Below are positions 1-5,206 of a DNA stretch of 5,306 nt, one piece after another. The notes below the pieces were generated by a model. The model saw only the letters and a program-made list of their open reading frames with translations. It had not been told where the DNA came from and searched no databases. The translations under genes and the position numbers were made by a program. The stretch covers positions 1 to 5,306 of the forward strand of contig QHUE01000233.1 in NCBI GenBank assembly GCA_003221825.1. The letters are read 5' to 3'. Position 1 is the stretch's first letter. The number at the start of each line of letters is the position of its first letter. The stretch comes from Gemmatimonadota bacterium (lineage in GTDB: Bacteria > Gemmatimonadota > Gemmatimonadetes > Gemmatimonadales > GWC2-71-9).

Positions 1-2
1 CC

Positions 3-317
3 TTCTGGGAAAAGCCGGAGCAGTGGATCAAGCAGTCGTCACTCGCCTATGTCGGCAACGTGAAGACGCCGACGCTGCTGATGACCGGCGAGCTCGATCT
101 CCGGACGCCCATCCCGCAGACCGAGGAGTACTACTCGGCGCTGAAGATACTGAAGGTGCCGGTCGTGATGCTGCGCTTCAACGGCGAGTATCATGGCACC
201 AGCTCCAAACCGTCGAACTACCTCCGAACGCAGCTCTACATGCTGAGCTGGTATCAGCAACACCGGCTGGGGAGCGAGGCGGCCGCGAGCGGCGCGAACG
301 AGGCTCGCCAGCACTAG
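3..317 (+). CDS. S9-family (prolyl oligopeptidase-like) serine peptidase, C-terminal end only
   Basis: This is the last 104 codons of a gene that starts before the window; the frame is open from base 3 to the TAG at 315-317. The fragment is the C-terminal part of the alpha/beta-hydrolase catalytic domain. PTLLMTGELDLRTPIPQTEE matches the family's strand and loop that carry the catalytic Asp (GELD, codon 96-98). GEYHGTSSKPSNYLRTQLYM matches the segment carrying the catalytic His (EYHG, codon 192-194), followed by the usual amphipathic helix and a WYQQH ending. The nucleophile Ser would lie upstream, outside the window. Members are secreted or cytoplasmic oligopeptidases and aminopeptidases of the S9B/S9C type; the exact substrate cannot be read from this piece. 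The short tail after WYQQH is rich in Ala, Ser and Glu and looks like a flexible end. It converges on the minus-strand gene ending at 361. Family assignment is strong; subfamily is open. Confidence 0.9.
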   Translation, partial: FWEKPEQWIKQSSLAYVGNVKTPTLLMTGELDLRTPIPQTEEYYSALKILKVPVVMLRFNGEYHGTSSKPSNYLRTQLYMLSWYQQHRLGSEAAASGANEARQH

Positions 318-327
318 GCGCGTCGCA

Positions 328-347
328 GCGTCCGGTCGTTCGGATGC
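328..347. terminator. Possible hairpin between convergent genes
   Basis: A 7-bp stem (GCGTCCG at 328-334 against CGGATGC at 341-347, one G-U pair on the plus-strand transcript) encloses a 6-base loop. It sits in the 43-base gap between the convergent stop codons at 317 and 361. No clear run of T follows on either strand, so if it works as a terminator it is not a textbook intrinsic one. The call rests on position and the stem only. Confidence 0.3.
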
Positions 348-360
348 GCGCTCTCGTCCT

Positions 361-1818
361 TTACGGGGTCGCGGCGCGCTCGACGTCCGCCCACGGCACG
401 ACCACACCGTGCCCACCCGCCACCCGCTCGACCGCGAGCCCTCGCGCCTTCACGAACCTGACCAGCTCGGCGCTGCCCGCGGCGGGCGGAGTCGGCGCGG
501 CGTTCACGACATCGCTTTGGAACAGGATCCTGGCCGAGGGGACGTAGACCGCGAGCATCCCTTCGGCGTGTGCGGTGGGCAGGCGGTACGCAACGACCTG
601 CCCGTCACCCCTGCCCACGACCAGGCTGTCTTCCACCGCGCTGATCGCTGGGAGCGGGGGGCGGGCGGGACCGAGGCGCCGTGACAGCACGTCGGGACGA
701 ATGGTCTTCCGCGCCGTGGCGATCGACCGAACGAAGCTCACGTTGCGCGCGTGGGTCACGACTGGCACGCCGGCGGCAAGGACGGCCCGCAACCCACCCG
801 AATGATCCCAGTGATGATGCGTATTGATGACCAGGCCCACGGGCTTGCCGGGGAATCTGGAGCGCAGTGTGTCGAGCATTGCCTCCATACGCATCGCACT
901 GAGCGGCGCCTCGACCACGAGGAGCCGGGTTCCCTGATCCACGATCAGCGAATGATGCGAGCCGCCTTCGGCGCGCCACACATTCGGAGCGAGCTCGACG
1001 AGCGTGACGACGACCGGGGGCGTGGTGTTGCTCCGTTGCGCGCGCGCGGCGATCGAGTCGGGAATCGCGAACATCGTATCGGGCAGTTCGGGATTCGTGC
1101 TCACGGCGGTGGCGACGGGGTGGGTCTGCAGCCGGTTATTCACCTCGGTATCGATCTGTCGCGGAAACAGCACGCCGCCGGCATCCTGCCAACGAGTGAA
1201 CGCGGTGCGCGTCACCCGATCGCCGAGGACCGGATCGTCGGTCAATGTTTCCGTGAGGACGGGCAGTCCCGAGCGGCGATCGAAGTAGAGATCGAGCGTA
1301 TCGAGGCCCGCGGCGTAGCGAATGCCGTCGAGTGATTCGTCGCGCCAACGCCGCGCCGGGAGGGCACGCAGGGCGGCGGGGTTATCGAGCGCGGTGATCA
1401 ACAAGCGCTCCGGCGTACGCCGGATGAACCGTTCGATGTTGGCGACCTGCGACGGGCTGTCGGGTGCCGGCACGCCGTCGGTCTCGAGCATCCCGATGCT
1501 GCCCGCGATCACGCGTCGAAACTTGATGACCGCACCGGTTGGGTTGCGACCCTCGGTCGTGATCAGGGCGCGGTTGCCCGCGTAGTCCGTCACCTGCTGG
1601 CCGATCGTCAAGTTGGCTCGCGGCGGTGAGGCCGGCGTCTCTTCCTGCCCCAACGCGAACGTCGCCTGGTAAAACGCGACCGCCGAACCACGCAACCCAC
1701 GCACTGCGGTCTCGCCGCCCATCGCCGCGAGTGCGCGCGCGACGAGGTCGCGCGGGGCAGGGGCGGGCGTTTGGGCGAGGGACGACAGCAAGATCAGCGG
1801 GACGGCTAACGCAATCAT
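361..1818 (-). CDS. Exported two-domain protein with C-terminal metallo-beta-lactamase-fold hydrolase domain
   Basis: A 485-residue protein. The start is ATG 1818-1816, preceded by GGAGG (1827-1823, spacing 4). The N-terminus (MIALAVPLILLSSLAQ) is a short hydrophobic signal-like segment, probably cut near Ala15, so the protein is likely periplasmic or secreted. Residues about 24-260 form a first domain that opens with ALAAMGGETAVRGLRG, a motif common at the start of LolA-like lipid-binding domains in exported proteins; this match is tentative. Residues about 270-485 are the metallo-beta-lactamase domain: H334-x-H336-x-D338-H339 in THHHWDHSGG, then H417 (LPTAHAEG), D436 (FQSD) and H470 (GGHG). 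These are all the ligands expected for a two-metal site. The family covers beta-lactamases, lactonases, glyoxalases and others, and nothing here fixes the substrate. No downstream partner shares its strand. It diverges from the dinB-like gene at 1848. Confidence 0.88.
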   Translation of the reverse strand: MIALAVPLILLSSLAQTPAPAPRDLVARALAAMGGETAVRGLRGSAVAFYQATFALGQEETPASPPRANLTIGQQVTDYAGNRALITTEGRNPTGAVIKFRRVIAGSIGMLETDGVPAPDSPSQVANIERFIRRTPERLLITALDNPAALRALPARRWRDESLDGIRYAAGLDTLDLYFDRRSGLPVLTETLTDDPVLGDRVTRTAFTRWQDAGGVLFPRQIDTEVNNRLQTHPVATAVSTNPELPDTMFAIPDSIAARAQRSNTTPPVVVTLVELAPNVWRAEGGSHHSLIVDQGTRLLVVEAPLSAMRMEAMLDTLRSRFPGKPVGLVINTHHHWDHSGGLRAVLAAGVPVVTHARNVSFVRSIATARKTIRPDVLSRRLGPARPPLPAISAVEDSLVVGRGDGQVVAYRLPTAHAEGMLAVYVPSARILFQSDVVNAAPTPPAAGSAELVRFVKARGLAVERVAGGHGVVVPWADVERAATP

Positions 1819-1836
1819 AAAGCCTCCGGAAATGCC

Positions 1837-1842
1837 ATATTA
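1837..1842 (-). promoter_or_regulatory. Possible -10 box for the metallo-beta-lactamase-fold gene
   Basis: Read on the minus strand these bases give TAATAT, one mismatch from TATAAT, about 18 bases before the start codon. A transcript would begin near 1830 and carry the GGAGG ribosome site in a very short leader. I see no good -35 box at the right distance. The same bases on the plus strand (CATATT at 1836-1841) sit where a -10 box for a leaderless transcript of the 1848 gene would lie, so both genes may share this 29-base gap. ATGCC (1832-1836) and GGCAT (1845-1849) are inverted around it, which could be an operator or chance. Confidence 0.25.
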
Positions 1843-1847
1843 GGGGC

Positions 1848-2402
1848 ATGACCGCTGAGCTCCAGGTCATGCTCGACCAGATCGATGCTATCAAGCGGGA
1901 CGGCGAAGCGATAGCCTCCGGACTCAGCGACGACCGGTTCAATTGGCGTCCCGCAAGCGACAGCTGGTCCATCGCCGAGTGTCTGCAACATTTGAATGTC
2001 GGTGTGACCAAGACGCTGCCGGCATTCGATCGGGCCATCGCGGAAGGGCGCTCCAATCGACAGTTCGCGCCGGGACCGTTCCGCTACGGATGGTTCTCCC
2101 GAATGATGGTGGCGTCGATGGAGCCACCTCCCAAGTTCCGGATGAAAGCTCCGCGCCTCATTCGCGTCTCGGTGGGCGGCACGTATCGCGGCGCCGTCGT
2201 GCTCCCGGAATTCGCTGTGGTGCGCGATGGCTTGGCGGAGCGCGTGCGTCAGGCGGACGGCCTGGATCTGGCGCACGTCAAAACGATCTCACCGGTTAAC
2301 CGCTTGCTGCGCCTGCCGCTAGGCGCGTACTTCAACTTCATTCTGGCCCACGACCGCCGTCATCTCTGGCAAGCCCGGAACGTCCGCAACCGCCTCGCTT
2401 GA
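1848..2402 (+). CDS. DinB-fold (DinB_2 superfamily) protein, putative metal-dependent
   Basis: A 184-residue four-helix-bundle protein of the DinB/YfiT superfamily. FNWRPASDSWSIAECLQHLN (residues 31-50) is the typical helix-2 motif W-S-x-x-E-x-L-x-H-L and supplies H48. H168 and H172 in AHDRRHLWQA near the C-terminus complete the family's three-His metal site, so all three ligands are present. The fold is shared with mycothiol- and bacillithiol-dependent transferases and with B. subtilis DinB, a DNA-damage-inducible protein of unclear function. Substrate and thiol partner cannot be deduced here. There is no signal peptide or membrane segment, so it is likely cytosolic. AGGGG (1842-1846) lies only one base before the ATG, too close for a normal ribosome site, so translation may be leaderless. 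It is transcribed alone, divergent from the 1818 gene. A 27-codon open stretch follows its stop in the same frame. Confidence 0.85.
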   Translation: MTAELQVMLDQIDAIKRDGEAIASGLSDDRFNWRPASDSWSIAECLQHLNVGVTKTLPAFDRAIAEGRSNRQFAPGPFRYGWFSRMMVASMEPPPKFRMKAPRLIRVSVGGTYRGAVVLPEFAVVRDGLAERVRQADGLDLAHVKTISPVNRLLRLPLGAYFNFILAHDRRHLWQARNVRNRLA

Positions 2403-2588
2403 CAGGAAATCCTAGCCGATTTGTTCGGGGCGAGGGGCGACAACTTCTTTGCGGTGAAGGTGAGCTACTGGATTCCAGTGAACTGATAAGCGCGGACAAG
2501 CAACGACTAGGCTGCAGACGCACCGCGGTCACTCGTCATCGGTCAACGGGACCGTCCGCGCGAGGTTGGTCCCGTTGACTCAGGACTG
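2403..2588. other. Gap between convergent genes, with inverted repeat
   Basis: About 186 bases lie between the stop codons of the dinB-like gene (+) and the ada C-terminal half (-). In frame with the stop at 2400-2402 there are 27 sense codons ending in tandem TGA TAA (2484-2489), whose last codons read FFAVKVSYWIPVN. I find no start codon with a ribosome site for it. It could be chance, or the remnant end of another gene. The rest holds the inverted repeat listed separately and no RNA gene that I recognise. Confidence 0.5.
2542..2579. repeat. Perfect 12-bp inverted repeat, 14-base loop; possible two-way terminator
   Basis: GTCAACGGGACC (2542-2553) is exactly the reverse complement of GGTCCCGTTGAC (2568-2579), with 14 bases between; a G-U pair can extend it by one. 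It lies between the convergent ends of the dinB-like gene (2402) and the ada C-terminal half (2589), the usual place for a bidirectional terminator. No T-run follows on either strand, so it may instead limit mRNA decay, bind a protein, or be one copy of a dispersed palindromic repeat. The structure is certain; the role is inferred. Confidence 0.65.
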
Positions 2589-3233
2589 TTAACCGCTGCT
2601 GCGTCTGTTGCCTAGTTTTTGCATGTCCCCGTTTTCCTTCGTCAATAACGATCTCTTCCGTTCGATGCCCCAGCGGTATCCACCCAAGTCTCCATTCTCT
2701 CTGACAACTCGATGGCACGGAATCACCAGCGCAGCAGGATTCATTGCACACGCCCGCGCCACGGCTCGCACAGCCGTGGGCTGCCCGATCCGTCTCGCCA
2801 CCTCGGTGTACGTTCTCGTCTGCCCAAACGGAATCTTCTGCAATTCCTGCCACACGCGCCGTTGGAATGCGGTCGCCCGAATGTCGAGCGGCAGGTCGAG
2901 GTCGGGTTCGCGGCCATCGAGATACGCGAGAATCGCTGTGACCCAGCCGTGGAGTTTGCCGCTCTTGTCCTGCACCACCCGCGCCGCGGGAAACTCGGCG
3001 AGCAAATCCGCCTTGAGGGCCGCGGCGTTGTCCCCGAGGGCGACGCGGCACACCCCGCGCTCGCTGGCCGCGACCACGAGTCGGCCGAGGGATGTGGGAA
3101 CGGTGACGTAGGCGATACCGATCCCGGCGCCACCGCGGGCGTACGTCGCCGGCGTCATGCCGAGCTGCTCATGCGCGCGTTCGTAAACGCGGCTCGTCGA
3201 GCTATATCCGGCTTCGTAGAGTGCGGGACTCAC
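2589..3233 (-). CDS. ada: Ada C-terminal half: AraC-motif remnant plus O6-methylguanine-DNA methyltransferase domain
   Basis: The product would remove methyl groups from O6-methylguanine (and O4-methylthymine) by suicide transfer to its own Cys. Residue numbers here count from TTG 3251, the earliest start in this frame. Residues 8-41 (ALYEAGYSSTSRVYERAHEQ then LGMTPATYARGG) are the second half of an AraC-type HTH as found in Ada. Residues 45-205 are the methyltransferase: AFQRRVWQELQKIPFGQTRTY and PTAVRAVARAC are DNA-binding helix motifs, and PCHRVV carries the methyl acceptor Cys179; GYRWGIERKRSLL closes the domain. I chose GTG 3233-3231 because GGAGG (3244-3240) lies 6 bases before it; TTG 3251 has only a weak AGGA. 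The frame overlaps the zinc-domain frame by 32 bases and is offset by +1 from it. The domain itself looks intact and could work alone as an Ogt-like enzyme. The last 12 or so residues (from DMQKLGN) are unlike the family and may be read-through. In an intact Ada this would be one polypeptide with the 3202-3459 frame. Confidence 0.85.
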   Translation of the reverse strand: MSPALYEAGYSSTSRVYERAHEQLGMTPATYARGGAGIGIAYVTVPTSLGRLVVAASERGVCRVALGDNAAALKADLLAEFPAARVVQDKSGKLHGWVTAILAYLDGREPDLDLPLDIRATAFQRRVWQELQKIPFGQTRTYTEVARRIGQPTAVRAVARACAMNPAALVIPCHRVVRENGDLGGYRWGIERKRSLLTKENGDMQKLGNRRSSG

Positions 3234-3459
3234 GTGCTTCCTCCGTTTCAATTCCTGTTTGAAAGCGCCGGCAGGCGCGGTAACCCTCCCGCTCGGCCGC
3301 CTCGGGAATCGGATAGAAGGTGACCTGGCTGTGCCGGGGGCGGCGGCTGGCGCACGACGGCCGGCAGTAGATGCCGGTCGAGCGGACGGCGTACACGAAC
3401 GCCCCGTCGAAGCGCCGATCGCGTGCCATCACGGCCTGCCAACGCTGAGTGGGATTCAT
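3202..3459 (-). CDS. ada: Ada N-terminal half: zinc-binding methyl-phosphotriester acceptor domain, truncated
   Basis: An 85-residue frame holding the N-terminal domain of Ada, which in intact proteins takes methyl groups from DNA phosphotriesters and so turns Ada into an activator. RWQAVMARDRRFDGAFVYAV and RSTGIYCRPSCASRRP match Ada closely. Cys32 corresponds to the methyl acceptor (E. coli Cys38), Cys36 and Cys63 are further zinc ligands, but the fourth ligand is replaced: CRRF (Phe66) where the family has C-x-x-C. After this point the sequence departs from Ada and ends at TAG 3204-3202, because it is reading out of frame over the AraC-motif region. The start is taken as ATG 3459, which gives a normal Ada N-terminus; GTG 3486 would add 9 residues, and neither has a strong ribosome site. 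It lies 59 bases after the dinB-like gene on the same strand and may be co-transcribed with it. Without the fourth Cys and the HTH it probably cannot signal. Confidence 0.82.
   Translation of the reverse strand: MNPTQRWQAVMARDRRFDGAFVYAVRSTGIYCRPSCASRRPRHSQVTFYPIPEAAEREGYRACRRFQTGIETEEARESRTLRSRI
3240..3244 (-). promoter_or_regulatory. Shine-Dalgarno inside the broken ada gene
   Basis: GGAGG on the minus strand, 6 bases before GTG 3233-3231, which opens the methyltransferase frame. It decides the likely start of that frame and would let ribosomes load, or reload after the zinc-domain frame, downstream of the break. These bases also encode Arg-Arg-Lys in the original Ada reading, so the match may be accidental. 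Confidence 0.5.
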
Positions 3460-3518
3460 GGCGAAGAACTTACTGCGAGTACCCACTCGAGTTCTATCCG
3501 GTTTTGGCGCTCAAATCC

Positions 3519-4010
3519 TCATTGCCACGGCTCATCCTTGGAGGGGCCGTAGATCGACGGGACCTTGCCTCCCGCCATGCGCAGGTACACGGAGAACTGC
3601 CCCCGATGATGGATCATGTCGTTCAGCATCTGCCAGAGAAAATCCTGCCGGCGCACATCGCCCATCTGCTTGGGTGCCGTATAGAACTTGATCGTCGAGC
3701 TCAGTTGCTTGTCGTCCACCTTCCGGACCGTATCGGCCATCTTCTTGAACACGCGCTCGACTTCGCCGACCGTGTCCGACCACGTCGTCGGCATCGCGGG
3801 CATGTTGGTCGGGGGAAACTTGAACTCCCCTTGGAGCGCCTGGGTGGCCGCGACGCCTTCGAACGCAAACGTCCACGCCAGCTCCTGGGCGCTGCGGCAG
3901 GTGGTGTGCGGCTTCATCTCTTCCTTCCCGCCGGGATAGGCGCGCAGGACCTTCACCGTCGTCGCCGCTTCCCGCTCCCAGGCGTCCAGAAACGCTTTCT
4001 TCTCGCTCAT
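3519..4010 (-). CDS. DinB-fold protein with incomplete His metal site
   Basis: A 163-residue protein. I chose ATG 4010-4008 because GAGGAG (4021-4016) lies 5 bases before it, and because the upstream 22 residues of the longer frame are low-complexity and overlap the gntR remnant. MLNDMIHHRGQFSVYLRMAG with GGKVPSIYGPS at the C-terminus (residues 128-157) is the signature of a common DinB-fold subfamily. In the classical family the motif is H-x-x-x-H-R-G-Q; here the first position is Asp131 and the second His135 (His134 is also present). Helix 2 reads QELAWTFAFEG, with no His where the other ligand is expected. The metal site is therefore altered and the protein may not bind metal in the usual way. 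It is likely cytosolic; its function is unknown. It is the first gene of a possible minus-strand unit continuing into ada after 59 bases, and it is divergent from the gntR remnant, whose missing 5' end is where this gene starts. Confidence 0.85.
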   Translation of the reverse strand: MSEKKAFLDAWEREAATTVKVLRAYPGGKEEMKPHTTCRSAQELAWTFAFEGVAATQALQGEFKFPPTNMPAMPTTWSDTVGEVERVFKKMADTVRKVDDKQLSSTIKFYTAPKQMGDVRRQDFLWQMLNDMIHHRGQFSVYLRMAGGKVPSIYGPSKDEPWQ

Positions 4011-4030
4011 GTGCTCTCCTCGTTGAGGCG

Positions 4031-4301
4031 ATGCTGAAATCTCGCACACTGGACGGCGCTTGCGAGGGCCAGGCAACTGTTATACGCATACCGGGATCTC
4101 GAGGACCAGGGATTCGTGGAGATTCGGCACGGCGCCGGCACCTTCGTCCGGGAGCTCGCGCCGGGCCGCCGGGCCCGCGAACGCACGCTGCAAGCACTCG
4201 GGCTGGTGCGGAAGCTGTTGGCCGAGGCGCGCCGCTCCGGGGTGTCGCTGGCCGAGCTGCAGCGAGCCCTCGAGGCCGAGTTGGGGGTGAAAGCCACATG
4301 A
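4031..4301 (+). pseudogene. Decayed GntR-family (YtrA-type) transcription regulator
   Basis: YtrA-type GntR repressors are short (about 120 residues), sit before ABC-transporter genes and repress them. Bases 4086-4301 in one frame read AYRDLEDQGFVEIRHGAGTF followed by VRELAPGRR..., which is the recognition-helix end and wing of the winged HTH (normal form AYRELEAEG..E.R.G.GTFV) plus the roughly 45-residue helical dimer tail. Just upstream the match continues in another frame: 4031-4087 reads LKSRTLDGACEGQATVIR, comparable to the family's LPSVRTLA..LGVN..TVIRAYR. Joining the two frames needs two extra bases near 4087, as if CGCGCATAC had become CGCATAC. The first 35 or so residues of the HTH are missing; that position holds the start of the divergent gene at 4010. 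The remaining open frame (GTG 4116 to TGA 4301) is 61 codons and has no DNA-binding helix. Its TGA still overlaps the next start codon (ATGA, 4298-4301), a relic of translational coupling. Confidence 0.75.
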
Positions 4302-5206
4302 GCGACGCCATCCATATCGAGCGCCTGCATTATCGCGTGGGGAAGGCGTTCGAGATCAAAGAGCTCGATCTCCACGTGCCCACGGGATCGATCTACGGGT
4401 TTCTCGGTCCCAACGGCTCGGGCAAGACGACCACCATTCGACTCATCCTCGGCTTGTTGCGGCCGCTGAGCGGCAGGATCACGGTGCTGGGCGATCCGAT
4501 GCCCGAGCAACACGCCCGCATCCTCGGTCGCGTCGGCTACGTGCCGGAGCAACCGCATCTGGATGCGACGCTGACCGTTCGAGAGCTAATCGCTTTCCAG
4601 GCGGCGTTCTATCCGCGCTGGGATCGCGCGCGCGCCGAGGAGCTGGTCGCGCGGTTTGAGCTCGATGGCGACCAGCTCTTCGGCCGCCTGTCGAAGGGTC
4701 AGAAGGCCAAAGTGATGATTCTGTTAGCGCTCGCGCAGTGCGGCGATCTGTTGGTGCTGGATGAGCCGACCGATGGACTCGATCCCGTCGTGCGCCGCGA
4801 CATCCTCAGCGCCCTCATCACATATGTGTCGGAGCGCGGCGCCACGATTTTCATCTCGAGCCATCTCGTGCACGAGCTGGAACGGGTCTGCGACTGGGTA
4901 GCCGTGATGGACGACGGTCGACTGATCACCGAGGCGCCGATGGAAAAGCTCAAACAGGGCACCAAGCGCCTGGTCGTGATGGGCGCGCCGGCTGAAATCG
5001 TCAACCCACCGTTCCGAGTCCTGACACGCGAGCGGACGAACGGTGGCGGGGCGGGTGAGAACTGGGTCGTCGGTGACTGGGAGCCGGGCATGACGTCGTA
5101 CTTCGAAGGCGTGGGCGCGTCCGTTCGGGATGTGATCGATCTCGATCTGGAGGATGGATTCGTCGAGCTGTTACGCAGTTTCCGGAAAGGGGGGACACGC
5201 CGATGA
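4298..5206 (+). CDS. ABC transporter ATP-binding protein (ABC-2 / BcrA-like exporter type)
   Basis: A 302-residue cytosolic ATPase that would power an exporter formed with the membrane protein encoded next. All nucleotide-binding motifs are present: Walker A GPNGSGKT (residues 37-44), Q-loop Gln85 (YVPEQ), signature LSKGQ (131-135, in place of the usual LSGGQ), Walker B LLVLDEP with catalytic Glu156, D-loop GLDP (160-163) and switch His189 (SSHL). Residues after about 215 form a C-terminal extension of some 85 residues, common in ABC-2-type ATPases linked to antibiotic, lantibiotic or unknown substrates; the substrate is not evident. The start is ATG 4298, with GGGGGTG (4284-4290) 7 bases before it and the start overlapping the gntR stop. 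The frame stays open upstream to 4031, but that stretch is gntR sequence, so the longer start is rejected. The stop overlaps the next gene's ATG (5203-5206). With the repressor broken, expression may be constitutive; this is an inference. Confidence 0.93.
   Translation: MSDAIHIERLHYRVGKAFEIKELDLHVPTGSIYGFLGPNGSGKTTTIRLILGLLRPLSGRITVLGDPMPEQHARILGRVGYVPEQPHLDATLTVRELIAFQAAFYPRWDRARAEELVARFELDGDQLFGRLSKGQKAKVMILLALAQCGDLLVLDEPTDGLDPVVRRDILSALITYVSERGATIFISSHLVHELERVCDWVAVMDDGRLITEAPMEKLKQGTKRLVVMGAPAEIVNPPFRVLTRERTNGGGAGENWVVGDWEPGMTSYFEGVGASVRDVIDLDLEDGFVELLRSFRKGGTRR

Noticed and set aside
1382..2056. A 224-codon minus-strand open frame spanning the divergent gap.
   Set aside because: It runs antisense to the dinB-like gene and out of frame through the metallo-beta-lactamase gene, with no recognisable motif.
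3262..3275. Programmed frameshift joining the two ada halves.
   Set aside because: The needed shift is +1 and no known slippery sequence is present; the missing HTH segment shows a real deletion that a frameshift would not repair.
2712..3323. A 203-codon plus-strand open frame opposite ada.
   Set aside because: It mirrors the ada coding sequence on the other strand and has Arg/His/Gly-rich composition without motifs.
4079..4084. TATAAC on the minus strand as a -10 box for the 4010 gene.
   Set aside because: No -35 partner at a proper distance, and the same bases are explained by the gntR TVIR codons.
4031..4297. The ABC ATPase frame stays open back to an ATG at 4031, giving a 391-residue version.
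   Set aside because: The extra 89 residues are gntR-derived sequence, largely read out of frame (Arg/Gly/Pro-rich), and the ATG at 4298 has a normal ribosome site and a typical ATPase N-terminus.
3532..4311. A 259-codon open frame on the minus strand.
   Set aside because: It overlaps the dinB-like gene in another frame, is low-complexity and Arg/Ala/Pro-rich, and shows no domain; it is a shadow in GC-rich DNA.
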